DNA of 42,396 bases from DASPLX01 sp035627375 (GCA_035627375.1 DASPLX010000063.1:1-42396); one strand, 5' to 3'. Positions 33,495 to 42,341 are shown, counted from the stretch's first letter. The notes: a model not told the origin generated them from the sequence alone. A program made the numbers and translations.

Positions 33495-35321
33495 TCAGGT
33501 CAGGGCCGCCGTCACCTTCAGCACTTCGTCCGGGGTCGTCACGCCGTCCGCCACCTTCAACGCGCCCGCCACGCGCAAGGGCTTCAGGCCGTCCTTGATG
33601 GCAAGGGCCTTCAGGGCGTGCAAGTCGGTTTCCTGCTTGATGGCTTGCGAGAACGATTGCGTGACGGTCAGCAATTCATAGAGGCCGGTGCGGCCGCGAT
33701 AGCCGGTCTGGCGGCATTCGGGGCAGCCGACCGGGCGGTACACCGTCTTGGGCTTCGGCAGGTTCCAGTTCTCGCGCATGCTGTCCCAGATGTCGTCGGC
33801 GACTTCGGCCGGCGCCTTGCAGAGCGGGCAAAGCGTGCGCACCAGGCGCTGCGCCATGATGCCGATCAGCGTCGCTTCCAGCAGGTAGTAGGGTACGCCG
33901 AGTTCCAGCAGGCGCATGACGGCCGACGGCGCGTCGTTGGTATGCAGCGTCGACAGCACGAGGTGGCCGGTCAACGCGGCCTGGATCGCCATCTCGGCGG
34001 TTTCCAGATCGCGGATCTCGCCGATCATGATGATGTCGGGATCCTGCCGCATCAAGGCGCGCACGCCGTCGGCGAACGACAGGTCGATGCCGTGCTGGAC
34101 CTGCATCTGGTTGAACGAAGCTTCGACCATTTCGATCGGATCTTCCACCGTGCAGACGTTCACTTCGGAGGTGGCGAGCGCCTTCAGGGTCGTATACAGC
34201 GTCGTGGTCTTGCCGGAGCCCGTCGGGCCGGTGACCAGGATGATGCCGTGCGGCCGGTTCGTGAGCTGATCCCAGCGCCGCGCGTCGTCTTCCGGGAAGC
34301 CGAGCTCGGGCAGCGTCTTGACGATGACGTCCGGATCGAAGATACGCATGACGAGCTTTTCGCCGAACGCGGTCGGCAGCGTCGACAGGCGCAATTCGAT
34401 TTCCTGGCCGCCCGGCGTGCGCGTCTTGATGCGGCCGTCCTGCGGGCGGCGTTTCTCGATCACGTCCATGCGGCCGAGCAGCTTGATGCGCGCCGTCATG
34501 GCGATCATCACCACGGCCGGCACCTGGTAGACCTGGTGCAGCACGCCGTCGATGCGGAAGCGGATCGCGCCGATGTCGCGTTTCGGCTCGAGGTGGATGT
34601 CGGAGGCGCGCTGGTCGAACGCGTATTGCCACAGCCAGTCGACGATGTTGATGATGTGCTGGTCGTTGGCGTCGACCTGCTTGTTGCTGCTGCCGAGCTC
34701 GACCAGTTGCTCGAAGTTGTTGCGCATCGCGACGTCCTGGCCGCCGGACTTGTGCGCGCCCTTGATCGATTTCGCCAGCGCGAAGAATTGCGCCGTGTAT
34801 TGCGCGATGTCGAGCGGATTGGCGATGACCAGCCTGATCCGGCGCCGCGAGATCTTGGCGATCTCGGCTTCCCATTCGGTCGCGTTGGGATCGGCCGTCG
34901 CCACCACCAGTTCGGTCTGGGTCAGTTCGACCGGCAGGATGTTGAAGCGCGCCGCGTAGGTGGCGGACATGACGTCGGCCACATGGGTGAAGTCGATCTT
35001 GAGCGGATCGATACGGAAGAACGGCAGTCCGACCTTGCCGGCCACCCATTCGGTCAGCCAGTCGAGCGTCAGCAGGCGGTGCGGCTCGTGCGCCGAGTGC
35101 AGCTTGCATTGGGCGACGGCGGTCAGCGGATGCATCGCGATCGTCGCATTGCGCATCAATCCTTGCGCCTGGGTGTACTGCTTCTTGACCTCGGCCTTGG
35201 TGACAATGCCGTCATGCATCAGCCAGGTGAAGATCTGCTGCAGGTCGAGACGTTTCGAGGCTGCCTTGTTCATGACGGTGGCCGGTCCGGAATGGGCGAA
35301 GGAGTGGGCGGAGGAGGACAT
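33495..35321 (-). CDS. GspE/PilB-type secretion ATPase
   Basis: A 608-residue hexameric ATPase of the type II secretion / type IV pilus family. The N-terminal GSPII_E domain (about 80-215) is followed by the ATPase domain: Walker A GPTGSGKTTTLYTTL, Asp box VEDPIE, Walker B RQDPDIIMIGEIRD, His box LVLSTLHTNDA, and a zinc-binding tetracysteine (CPLCKAP ... GCPECRQTGY). No pilin, PilC/GspF or secretin genes adjoin, so its machine is encoded elsewhere; a stand-alone copy next to a spermidine synthase-like gene is an arrangement I associate with Burkholderiales. The start is uncertain: ATGs at 35321 and 35273 (MNKAASKRLDLQQIF) both lack ribosome sites. Confidence 0.92.
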   Translation of the reverse strand: MSSSAHSFAHSGPATVMNKAASKRLDLQQIFTWLMHDGIVTKAEVKKQYTQAQGLMRNATIAMHPLTAVAQCKLHSAHEPHRLLTLDWLTEWVAGKVGLPFFRIDPLKIDFTHVADVMSATYAARFNILPVELTQTELVVATADPNATEWEAEIAKISRRRIRLVIANPLDIAQYTAQFFALAKSIKGAHKSGGQDVAMRNNFEQLVELGSSNKQVDANDQHIINIVDWLWQYAFDQRASDIHLEPKRDIGAIRFRIDGVLHQVYQVPAVVMIAMTARIKLLGRMDVIEKRRPQDGRIKTRTPGGQEIELRLSTLPTAFGEKLVMRIFDPDVIVKTLPELGFPEDDARRWDQLTNRPHGIILVTGPTGSGKTTTLYTTLKALATSEVNVCTVEDPIEMVEASFNQMQVQHGIDLSFADGVRALMRQDPDIIMIGEIRDLETAEMAIQAALTGHLVLSTLHTNDAPSAVMRLLELGVPYYLLEATLIGIMAQRLVRTLCPLCKAPAEVADDIWDSMRENWNLPKPKTVYRPVGCPECRQTGYRGRTGLYELLTVTQSFSQAIKQETDLHALKALAIKDGLKPLRVAGALKVADGVTTPDEVLKVTAALT

Positions 35322-35362
35322 TCGGCAAGCGTATCAGGTGGAAGGCCTTTTGGTAAGAATTG

Positions 35363-36232
35363 TTAGCGTTTGTTCGCTTGCCAGGTTTTCAAGCCGTTGA
35401 CCCAGGATTTGGTCGGCATCTTGGTGGCGGCCGTGATCCGCGCCGCGCGCTCGTAGAGGGCCGCATAGTCGAATTCCGGGGCATTCTTGAACGCGATCGC
35501 CACGACATTCCCCTGGTGGACTTCCGGCAGGCAGTAGACATGGCCGAACGCGTGGCGCATCGCCTTCAGGTTCTTCGCATAGCTCGGATGATCGCCGAAC
35601 AGGTTGACCGTCATGATGCCGTGCGGCGCCAGGCAGGCGTTGCAGGCTTCGTAGAACTCGGGCGTGTCCAGCACCGGCCCGCGCGCGGTGGCGTCGTACA
35701 GGTCGGATTGCAGAACATCGAGCCGGCCGCGGTTGGCGGCGTCGTTGACGAAATCGTAGGCATCCATCTCGATGACCGACAGTCGGTCGTCGTTCGGCGG
35801 CAGCTTGAACATCGATGCGCAGATCGCGATGACCGCCGGGTTCAGTTCGACGGCCGTGACGCGCGCCTCGGGAAACTGGCGGTAGCAGAACTTGGTCAGG
35901 GCGCCGGTCCCGAGCCCGAGCTGCGCGATGCGGCGTGGCTGCTCCAGGAACAGCATCCAGATCATCATCTGTTGCGCATATTCGAGCTCGATCCAGTCCG
36001 GCTTGCGGATGCGCATCGCGCCCTGGATCCACTCGGTGCCGAAGTGCAGGAGGCGCACGCCGTCCTGTTCGGAGAGGGTGACCGGCGCGAACTTGGGTTT
36101 GCGCAGCGGGCGGACGACGCCCGCCTGATTGCCTGACGCGGCCCGGCCTGACGCGGCCCGGCCTGACGCGGCCCGGCCAGGACCCTCCTTGCGGTTGGCG
36201 TCGGCTTCGATCGATTTGCGTTTTATTAACAT
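35363..36232 (-). CDS. Spermidine synthase-like methyltransferase-fold protein
   Basis: A 289-residue protein with the Rossmann core of polyamine synthases: RIAQLGLGTGALTKFCYRQFP (the nucleotide-binding GxGxG), TAVELNPAVI, LSVIEMDAYDFV and LDVLQSDLYDA. It is shorter than SpeE and lacks the N-terminal sheet; such SpeE-like proteins are often of unproven activity. The N-terminus is basic and carries a tandem GRAAS repeat (residues 19-33) encoded by a perfect 15-bp DNA triplication. The conserved part starts near residue 45. Co-directional with the downstream GspE-type gene, 41 bases away. Confidence 0.82.
   Translation of the reverse strand: MLIKRKSIEADANRKEGPGRAASGRAASGRAASGNQAGVVRPLRKPKFAPVTLSEQDGVRLLHFGTEWIQGAMRIRKPDWIELEYAQQMMIWMLFLEQPRRIAQLGLGTGALTKFCYRQFPEARVTAVELNPAVIAICASMFKLPPNDDRLSVIEMDAYDFVNDAANRGRLDVLQSDLYDATARGPVLDTPEFYEACNACLAPHGIMTVNLFGDHPSYAKNLKAMRHAFGHVYCLPEVHQGNVVAIAFKNAPEFDYAALYERAARITAATKMPTKSWVNGLKTWQANKR
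36131..36178. repeat. Perfect 15-bp tandem repeat, three copies
   Basis: The unit GCCTGACGCGGCCCG occurs three times without change (36131-36145, 36146-36160, 36161-36175) plus 3 bases of a fourth. Being 15 bp long it keeps the reading frame and encodes Gly-Arg-Ala-Ala-Ser units in the spermidine synthase-like protein. Confidence 0.95.
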
Positions 36233-36633
36233 AGACTTCCAGTCAGCGACGCAGGACTTCGATCCTGATCGGCGAGTCCGCGCGAGTGTTGCGGTAAACC
36301 CGTGATTTTACCGAATGACACCATGCGAGATTGAATGCGCATGCCCTGTTCATTAGAATGGGGAGGGCCTCGCCGGTTTTTGGGAGGCGCCTCCGAAGAG
36401 CGACTGGCGCCGATCGGACAAGGGGAGGTCACAAATGCAACCGGTATCCTGGCAACGGGTGGAGCGGCGAAGAACGCCAGCCCGGCAGTGCGCGGCCGCC
36501 GTGCGCGGATCCGATTGCGCGTTCCACGAGCCTTGCAGGCGCGCGCCATGGCATTGACGATCGGATTGCCGTTCAACCGCATGCGGATCGCGATCGATTT
36601 TCGCAACGTACTCGAGACGTTACCGGAGTGACG
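36233..36633. other. Gap without a confident gene; contains an inverted repeat
   Basis: A perfect inverted repeat CGGTAAA (36292-36298) / TTTACCG (36307-36313) with an 8-base spacer lies 60 bases upstream of the spermidine synthase-like start and may be an operator. A 98-codon plus-strand frame (36335-36631) has no family resemblance and no ribosome site, so it was not called. Confidence 0.45.
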
Positions 36634-36858
36634 ATGCCGGAGCCGAGGGATATTTCGATCTTCGTCGTCACCACGTGCATTTCGCAAAGCGATCGCCAGG
36701 CCGTCATGGATGCCGCGGCGAACGCCTTCCTGTCCACGCCGATCGATCGGCCGCAACCGTTGCCGCCGATCGGCGGGTTTCACTGTTCGAGATGGGGGAA
36801 CGAACTACCGTACGTCATGGACTTCGTGCAAAACCACATGGAATCGGAAACGCCATGA
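36634..36858 (+). CDS. Small hypothetical protein coupled to a REC-histidine kinase
   Basis: A 74-residue soluble protein, MPEPRDISIFVVTTCISQSD..., with two cysteines (Cys15, Cys51) and a C-terminal helix (YVMDFVQNHMESE). I do not recognise a family. The call rests on GGAG at 36624-36627 with good spacing and on a 4-base ATGA overlap with the following kinase gene, which makes translational coupling likely. Its size and position would suit a sensor accessory or kinase inhibitor, but that is inference. Confidence 0.6.
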   Translation: MPEPRDISIFVVTTCISQSDRQAVMDAAANAFLSTPIDRPQPLPPIGGFHCSRWGNELPYVMDFVQNHMESETP

Positions 36859-38087
36859 CACAGAACGCAACGCCCGTCGCCGCGGATGCCCTGCCGTCCC
36901 GGAAAACGATTCTGGTCGTGGACGATATGCCCGCCAATATCGGCGTGCTGGTTGAAGCGCTGGAAGAGCACGGATACCGCATCGTCGTCGCCCAGGACGG
37001 CGAGGAGTGCCTGATGCGGGCGCAATTCGTCCACCCGGATATGATCCTGCTCGACGTGATGATGCCGCGGATGGACGGTTTCGAGGCATGCCGCCGCCTG
37101 AAGCGGATCGACGGGATCAAGGATATTCCCGTCATTTTCATGACGGCGCTCGCCGACACCGACGAGAAGGTGACCGGCTTTGCCGCCGGCGCGGTCGACT
37201 ACATCACCAAGCCGTTCCAGATCCAGGAAGTGCTGGCGCGCGTCGGTACCCACCTGGCGCTGCGCCAGGCCACGCGCGAGCTCGCGGACGCCTTGAAAAC
37301 CTTGCGCATGACCCAGGAAGAGCTCGTGCACCGGGAAACGCTGGCGGCGCTCGGCGCGCTCGTCGCCGGGATCGCGCACGAGATCAACACGCCGATCGGC
37401 AACAGCCTGGTCGTCGCCAGCACCCTGGCGGACCAGACCCGGATGCTTAACCGCGGTTACGCCGACAACCGGGGCATCAGGCGCTCGGACCTGGAGCGCT
37501 TCCTGCGCGAGACCGACGAGGCGGCCGACATCTTGATCCGCAACCTGTCGCGGGCGGCGGATTTCATCGCCGATTTCAAGCAGGTGGCGGTCGATCAAAC
37601 GAGCTCGCAACGCCGTTCGTTCGTGCTTGCCGATATGGTGTCGGAAGTGATGCGCATGCTGCAACCGGCGTTCAAGAAAACGCCGTTCGTCCTGCGCCTG
37701 AACATCGCGCCGGATATCGAAATGGACAGTTACCCCGGTCCGTTCGGCCAGGTGCTGACCAATCTGGTCTCCAACGCCTTGGCGCACGGCTTCGAAGGAC
37801 GCAGCAGCGGAACGGTGACCATCGACGCTCGCACCGCCGGCGACGGCATGGTGGAACTGAGCGTGTCCGACGACGGCAACGGCATTCCGGCGCAGAATCT
37901 CGGGCGCGTTTTCGATCCTTTCTTCACGACCAAGCTCGGCGCAGGCGGTTCCGGGCTCGGGCTCGCGATTTCGCGCAACATCGTCTGCGGCCTCCTGGGA
38001 GGCAGCATCGAAGTGAGAAGCGAGGTGGGAGGCGGCACCACCTTCATGCTCATGTTGCCGACAACGGCGCCGCAACAGGAAGGATGA
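36855..38087 (+). CDS. Receiver-histidine kinase hybrid, cytoplasmic
   Basis: A 410-residue soluble signalling protein with an N-terminal receiver domain (about 17-135: acidic Asp23-Asp24, phospho-acceptor Asp67 in LLDVMMPRMDG, Thr97, Lys119 in YITKPF), then a short coiled linker (RELADALKTLRMTQEELVHR), a HisKA domain with His175 in GIAHEINTPIGN, and an ATPase domain (NLVSNALAHGFEG, DDGNGIP, GGSGLGLAIS). There are no membrane segments; the kinase is probably controlled by phosphorylation of its own receiver. Its HisKA/ATPase half is of the same subfamily as the membrane kinase at 19549-21525 (both have LVAG-AHE-NTP-GN). An HDOD protein gene lies 271 bases downstream. Confidence 0.9.
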   Translation: MTQNATPVAADALPSRKTILVVDDMPANIGVLVEALEEHGYRIVVAQDGEECLMRAQFVHPDMILLDVMMPRMDGFEACRRLKRIDGIKDIPVIFMTALADTDEKVTGFAAGAVDYITKPFQIQEVLARVGTHLALRQATRELADALKTLRMTQEELVHRETLAALGALVAGIAHEINTPIGNSLVVASTLADQTRMLNRGYADNRGIRRSDLERFLRETDEAADILIRNLSRAADFIADFKQVAVDQTSSQRRSFVLADMVSEVMRMLQPAFKKTPFVLRLNIAPDIEMDSYPGPFGQVLTNLVSNALAHGFEGRSSGTVTIDARTAGDGMVELSVSDDGNGIPAQNLGRVFDPFFTTKLGAGGSGLGLAISRNIVCGLLGGSIEVRSEVGGGTTFMLMLPTTAPQQEG

Positions 38088-38358
38088 GCATGAGGCGCGC
38101 TGGCCACAGCGAAGTGTCTCGGGAAAACGCGCATTCTCGTTCGGTCGCGGGCGGCTGCCAAGCTCCATAGCCACATTCCACGAGCGCCGTTCCATGTTGC
38201 GCTGCCGCATCGCATTGATGGATCGCGCAACGTTACTGCGCCGCGGAATAGGTCGAGGGAGATTGGAATAGTTTCCGATGATAAACTTCATGCTACGGCA
38301 TTCGACAGGCAAATGAAATTGTCCGGCATACACATCGCAGCGGGGCTATCCTGAAATA

Positions 38359-39228
38359 ATGATGACAGCAGCTGTCCCCCACAATATTGCGGGCGAAGAT
38401 CCGGTAGATGCCCTGATCAAGTCCATCCGGATTCCGCCGCGCCCGAGCCTGCTTACCGACCTGCAGCAGGAATTGGCGCGGAGCGAGCCCGATCCCCGCA
38501 GCATCGCGAAAATCATCGGCAGCGACGTCGGTATGTCCGGCGCCTTGCTGAAGCTGGCGAATTCCTCGTTCTTCGGTTTATCGCGCAAGGTCACGTCGGT
38601 GGATCAGGGAATCGCCTTTCTCGGGATCAATCAATGCGCGGCGCTCGCGACCGGCGTTCTTGCCCGGCAAGCGATCGGCATGGAGGGAGGCCCGGCGCTG
38701 GAGAAATTTTGGGACATGTCGACCAAGCGCGCGAAGGCGCTGGTTTTCCTGGCCGGTCGGACGCGGGCATGCAAGGCCGACATCGCTCATACTTTCGGCT
38801 TGTTTTGCGATATCGGCGTGCCGTTGCTGATGAACCGTTTTCCCGAATACGTCCGAACCTATGCCGAAGCGAGCAGCGATCCCGTCAATCCCTTCACGGT
38901 AGTGGAAGACGACAGGCATAGCACCAACCATGCGGCTATCGGTTGCCTGTTGGCGCGGAACTGGGGATTATCGGTCGACGTGTCGTCGGCGATCCTCTTG
39001 CATCACGATTACACGGCGCTCGAAGGCAGCGGCACCGACGATGCGGTGCGCTCCCTCGTTTCGCTGTTCGTGCTGGCGGAAAATATCCTCCAGAAGCATT
39101 CCGGCCAAGGCCTTTCCGCCGAGTGGGAGAAGGGCGGGGAACTCGCCTGCCGCCATCTGGGTCTCGATGCGGGAGAAACCGCCGACCTGCTCGAAGAATT
39201 GCATGAAGCGCTTGATAATGAGCTCTAA
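38359..39228 (+). CDS. HDOD domain protein
   Basis: A 289-residue cytoplasmic protein with one HDOD domain (about residues 20-220): IPPRPSLLTDLQQELARSEPDPRSIAKIIGSDVGMSGALLKLANSSFFG is the typical beginning, followed by VDQGIAFLGINQCAALATGVL and LHHDYTAL. HDOD proteins are HD-like regulators lacking most catalytic residues and are found in signalling and motility pathways. It lies downstream of the REC-kinase on the same strand and could be its output partner. Two ATGs (38359, 38362) are adjacent; no strong ribosome site is visible. Confidence 0.88.
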   Translation: MMTAAVPHNIAGEDPVDALIKSIRIPPRPSLLTDLQQELARSEPDPRSIAKIIGSDVGMSGALLKLANSSFFGLSRKVTSVDQGIAFLGINQCAALATGVLARQAIGMEGGPALEKFWDMSTKRAKALVFLAGRTRACKADIAHTFGLFCDIGVPLLMNRFPEYVRTYAEASSDPVNPFTVVEDDRHSTNHAAIGCLLARNWGLSVDVSSAILLHHDYTALEGSGTDDAVRSLVSLFVLAENILQKHSGQGLSAEWEKGGELACRHLGLDAGETADLLEELHEALDNEL

Positions 39229-39265
39229 TCAGATGATTTTGCCGGGAGCGCGATTGCGATCCATG

Positions 39266-40861
39266 TCAATGAAATTCCGGCGGATCGACGAATTCCCGCG
39301 CCACGATTCTCTTGATCAATTCAAAGTGAGGGATATTCTCGATGGGATCCGATGCATAAGGAATTTCAAGGTCGTCTAGAATCTGGTTGAAGAGACGCAA
39401 TCCTCCGATCGAAGGAATTTTCTGCAGTGCATATGTGCCCGGACAGTCCGGGCTCGCGAAGCAGCCGACAAACAGATCTTGTTTGAGCTGAATGACCAAA
39501 GCGCAAGGATCCTTTCCCAGTTCTTCGAATTCCAGTAGGCGTCGTACGTGATCGCTGGTCAAGGTTCGATGAACACAGATACGGACGGCATCCATCATTC
39601 GCCGATGAACCCATGAGTCACGCGGCAAGGTCGAGAACAAGTGGTACCAAAGGCGCCAGTCATCCGCGATGAAACTCACTGCTCTGGGAAAATGCGAATA
39701 AGGCTGGAGCGCGTCAAGCAGCTCCAGAGGAGGCAATATCCCTCTCAGGTCGTCCGGCGGCATTGTCGATGACGATGGCGCCAGACAAGTGGCCGCGAAT
39801 TGCGGGCTGCCAAGGATGAGATGCAAGTCTCCTCCTGCCATACGGCATCGTTCAAGCCACGTCGCCAATTCCCGGCGCTGGATTGGCAAGCGAGGGAACT
39901 GGTGTTCCAGCCGTCTTCGCTTCGTCGGCGAATCGACGTATCCGTGAGTTCGTCCGTACGCCGTCCGCGCAACGGACGCCCGGAATCTCCCGACGCTGGC
40001 GTTCACGGCATTGATCGCCGCGCTTCCCTGCTGCTCGAGATCACCGCGCCTTTCGATAGCGGGTTCTTGCACCAAGCGGCATATCTCGCCGACGCACGAT
40101 GCAACGACCTCCTGATCCAAGCGCCGCGCCCTTGCCGGGTCGCGTTGGCGCTCGGAGCGGTATCGCCCAGCCATGTCATGAGCCAGAGCGTTGATCCTCT
40201 CGATTCCGAGCGACCTTACAATTTTTTCGAACCTCCGGTTCGGGGATTCCCGCCGCAGGTAATTCGCCAGCTCCTTGTCGTGAAAACCTGTATTCGCCAG
40301 TTCCACCAGGCATCTTGTCTGCAGACTGCACCCGGCAAGTGCTGTCATTACGGCGCTCCTCGCTTTCCTTTCCTCCAACGATGCTTCTTTCTCCATCGGT
40401 AGAATTTGCTGTCCCGCAAAGAATAGTTCCCGATACGGAGGCTGGTTCAGGATCGCCGTCGGCAGGCGCCTGATTTCTGCTTCATACGCTTCCGGGAGTA
40501 TTCGTTGAATGAACGAGAATTCCGCATGAAGCGCGACGAGTTCCTGAACGCTCCATTGTTCTTCGATACAGGCGCGGAGCGCTTCTTCGCCATCTCCTTG
40601 GCGCGACAACAACGTCAGGATTTGGGTGAGACAGCCGTGATGCGTGTTGATCGTCAGGTCCTGATGGGCGTATTCGTGGACCAGAATCGCGTCCGCCAAC
40701 TTCGTTCCCGTCCAGGTCGGATCGTAAATCAGCGGCCGTTCTCCCGGGTGGAAATATCCCAATCGTTCTGTCGAATCCCCATAAAAGCCGACCGACTTGG
40801 CGTCGGCCGCGGGATCCAGGCGCGGCAGAAAGAACGATTGCGATTGCTTGGCGCGGTTCAT
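39266..40861 (-). CDS. Hypothetical protein with HEXXH zinc-peptidase motif
   Basis: A 531-residue soluble protein of no family I recognise. Near residue 62 it has DAILVHEYAHQDLTI, a standard HEXXH (HEYAH) zinc-binding helix preceded by hydrophobic residues, and about 50 residues on EEQWSVQELVALHAEFSF offers a Glu as third ligand, the layout of gluzincin peptidases. The remaining 400 residues are mostly helical and charged, with no membrane span or signal peptide. The start at 40861 overlaps the stop of the upstream gene by 4 bases (ATGA), so the two are coupled. Base composition is less GC-rich than the flanks, hinting at transfer. Confidence 0.7.
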   Translation of the reverse strand: MNRAKQSQSFFLPRLDPAADAKSVGFYGDSTERLGYFHPGERPLIYDPTWTGTKLADAILVHEYAHQDLTINTHHGCLTQILTLLSRQGDGEEALRACIEEQWSVQELVALHAEFSFIQRILPEAYEAEIRRLPTAILNQPPYRELFFAGQQILPMEKEASLEERKARSAVMTALAGCSLQTRCLVELANTGFHDKELANYLRRESPNRRFEKIVRSLGIERINALAHDMAGRYRSERQRDPARARRLDQEVVASCVGEICRLVQEPAIERRGDLEQQGSAAINAVNASVGRFRASVARTAYGRTHGYVDSPTKRRRLEHQFPRLPIQRRELATWLERCRMAGGDLHLILGSPQFAATCLAPSSSTMPPDDLRGILPPLELLDALQPYSHFPRAVSFIADDWRLWYHLFSTLPRDSWVHRRMMDAVRICVHRTLTSDHVRRLLEFEELGKDPCALVIQLKQDLFVGCFASPDCPGTYALQKIPSIGGLRLFNQILDDLEIPYASDPIENIPHFELIKRIVAREFVDPPEFH

Positions 40862-41544
40862 ATCTTCGCCAGGTCGACCGTGGAGCCGACGTTCTGCGTC
40901 ACGAACTCCGCGAGCCTGTTCGCGCCGACAAAGCCGCCCCATTTATTCAAGACAAATTCGACGAACGATTGTTTTGCGAACGCCAATCCCAGTCGATTGC
41001 TGATATGGATGACCGAGCCGCCGGTCGGGGAGGATGATCGCACCGCTTCGGTTACATCGATGAGTCCTTGCAGAAAGGACCCAACGGTGTCGATCTTGCG
41101 CTTGGCCGCGGCAGCGGCGAGATCCACGTGGATGGCTTTCTGAAAATCGAGTTCCACCCGCCCATTGCGCCACCAGGCATCCAGCACGTAAAGATCCGCG
41201 TTTCCGCCAAAGCGGACGACGCCCGCGTCGCGAAGCGCTCGTCGGCAACTGTTGAATTCCGCCAGGTCGAACTGCGGCCTTTCATTGACGAGCCGCCAAC
41301 CCAGAAAGAAAAAGTCGATCACATTCCGTGACTCGACATCCAAGAGGCCAAAGCGTCTTATCACCTCTCGTGCTGTCGCATCGCCGCCATTCTGCTCGTC
41401 GATCACGAAAAGGATTGCTATCGGAACAGAGAACTCGCGTTCACCATTTTCATCGGAAAGCGATTGCAAATTATGAGCAACGCGAAATTTGAATTCCATA
41501 ACGTCGCCGGTCGCGTGCGCCCGTTCAAATCCATCCCATGCCAT
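40858..41544 (-). CDS. Hypothetical protein, partner of the HEXXH protein
   Basis: A 228-residue soluble protein starting MAWDGFERAHATGDVMEFKF. I recognise no family. It has a beta-rich N-terminal half (FSVPIAILFVIDEQNGG, NVIDFFFLGWRLV), a middle with FGGNADLYVLDAWWRNGRVELDFQKAIHVDL, and a helical C-terminus (FVEFVLNKWGGFVGANRLAEFV). The start at 41544 is chosen because GGGAGA lies 6 bases ahead (complement of 41551-41556); an internal ATG at 41499 has no such site. It is coupled to the HEXXH protein by an ATGA overlap. The pair stands alone, between an HDOD gene and a DNA glycosylase gene, and may be regulator/inhibitor and peptidase; that is inference. Confidence 0.65.
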   Translation of the reverse strand: MAWDGFERAHATGDVMEFKFRVAHNLQSLSDENGEREFSVPIAILFVIDEQNGGDATAREVIRRFGLLDVESRNVIDFFFLGWRLVNERPQFDLAEFNSCRRALRDAGVVRFGGNADLYVLDAWWRNGRVELDFQKAIHVDLAAAAAKRKIDTVGSFLQGLIDVTEAVRSSSPTGGSVIHISNRLGLAFAKQSFVEFVLNKWGGFVGANRLAEFVTQNVGSTVDLAKI

Positions 41545-41712
41545 CCGTGTCTCCCGCCATAGAAGATACCGATTCGATCGCCTGCGTCGAAAATGGTGCC
41601 TACTTGAACGCGTGCATGCCAAATGCGAGGCCATGTGCGGCGAAAACATTGGAGCATCAATGCCTCTATATCACCGTCGCGCCGCAGCCCCGGCTCGAGG
41701 CGTCCGTCCGCT

Positions 41713-42240
41713 TCAGGTTTTGCCGGCGCTGCCGGAGTCTGCCAGCACCTCGCGCAGCGCTTCCCAGGCCGCGAGTTTCTCGGCAAACGGCCGGGTGTAG
41801 GCTGGACTCGAGGATGGCAGCCGGAAAACGGCGTAGCGCTCGGCATGCACGCCGAGCTGCCGCATGCCGAGCCTGGCCGCGGTGCCGCCGTTGAAGGCGA
41901 TCGCCTCCAGCGCCGGCAATTCGCCGGCCAGCGCGACCAGGTCGTTTCCGGTGTGCGCCCGGATATTGCCGTCGAGGCTGCCTTCGCGATGCGCTTCCGC
42001 CACGACATCCCACAGTCCGATCCGGTGTCGCAGTAGCGTCTGCAAGCGCGCCGGATAGTCCATGCCGGACAGATCGCGGCCGATCACGCCGCCCATCAAG
42101 CGCCAGAATTGATTTTGCGGATTGGCGTAGTACCGGCCGTGCGCGAGCGACAGTTCACCGGGCAGGCTGCCGAGCACGAGCAGGCGTACGCGCGGATCGA
42201 CGACGGGAGCGAAACTGCGTTTGGGAAGCGGCTGGTTCAT
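41713..42240 (-). CDS. DNA-deoxyinosine (hypoxanthine/uracil) glycosylase, UDG superfamily
   Basis: A 175-residue base-excision repair enzyme. LVLGSLPGELSLAHGRYYANPQNQFW is the family signature (a GSxPG loop followed by YYxxPxNxFW), IGLWDVV follows, AIAFNGGTAA is the central strand, and RLPSSSPAYTR is the second active-site motif. It fits the hypoxanthine-DNA glycosylase group (UDG family 6) better than Mug. The protein removes deaminated bases from DNA in the cytoplasm. The start at 42240 fits the family length; an in-frame extension to 42321 looks non-coding. No strong ribosome site. Confidence 0.88.
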   Translation of the reverse strand: MNQPLPKRSFAPVVDPRVRLLVLGSLPGELSLAHGRYYANPQNQFWRLMGGVIGRDLSGMDYPARLQTLLRHRIGLWDVVAEAHREGSLDGNIRAHTGNDLVALAGELPALEAIAFNGGTAARLGMRQLGVHAERYAVFRLPSSSPAYTRPFAEKLAAWEALREVLADSGSAGKT

Positions 42241-42341
42241 TTTGATCGGCGAATGGAAGCCCGATTTTAGCGCGGCGGATTTGCGCCATAATAATCGGCT
42301 CCGGGGTCGGGCGACGACCATACCAACCAGGAACGGAAACC

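Noticed and set aside
36335..36631. 98-codon plus-strand ORF before the 74-residue gene
   Set aside because: No ribosome site, no family resemblance, and a composition like non-coding frames nearby.
41418..42008. Minus-strand frame overlapping the glycosylase and the 228-residue gene
   Set aside because: It overlaps two better-supported genes in another frame; the middle section (41545-41712) looks faintly coding but has no start with a ribosome site.
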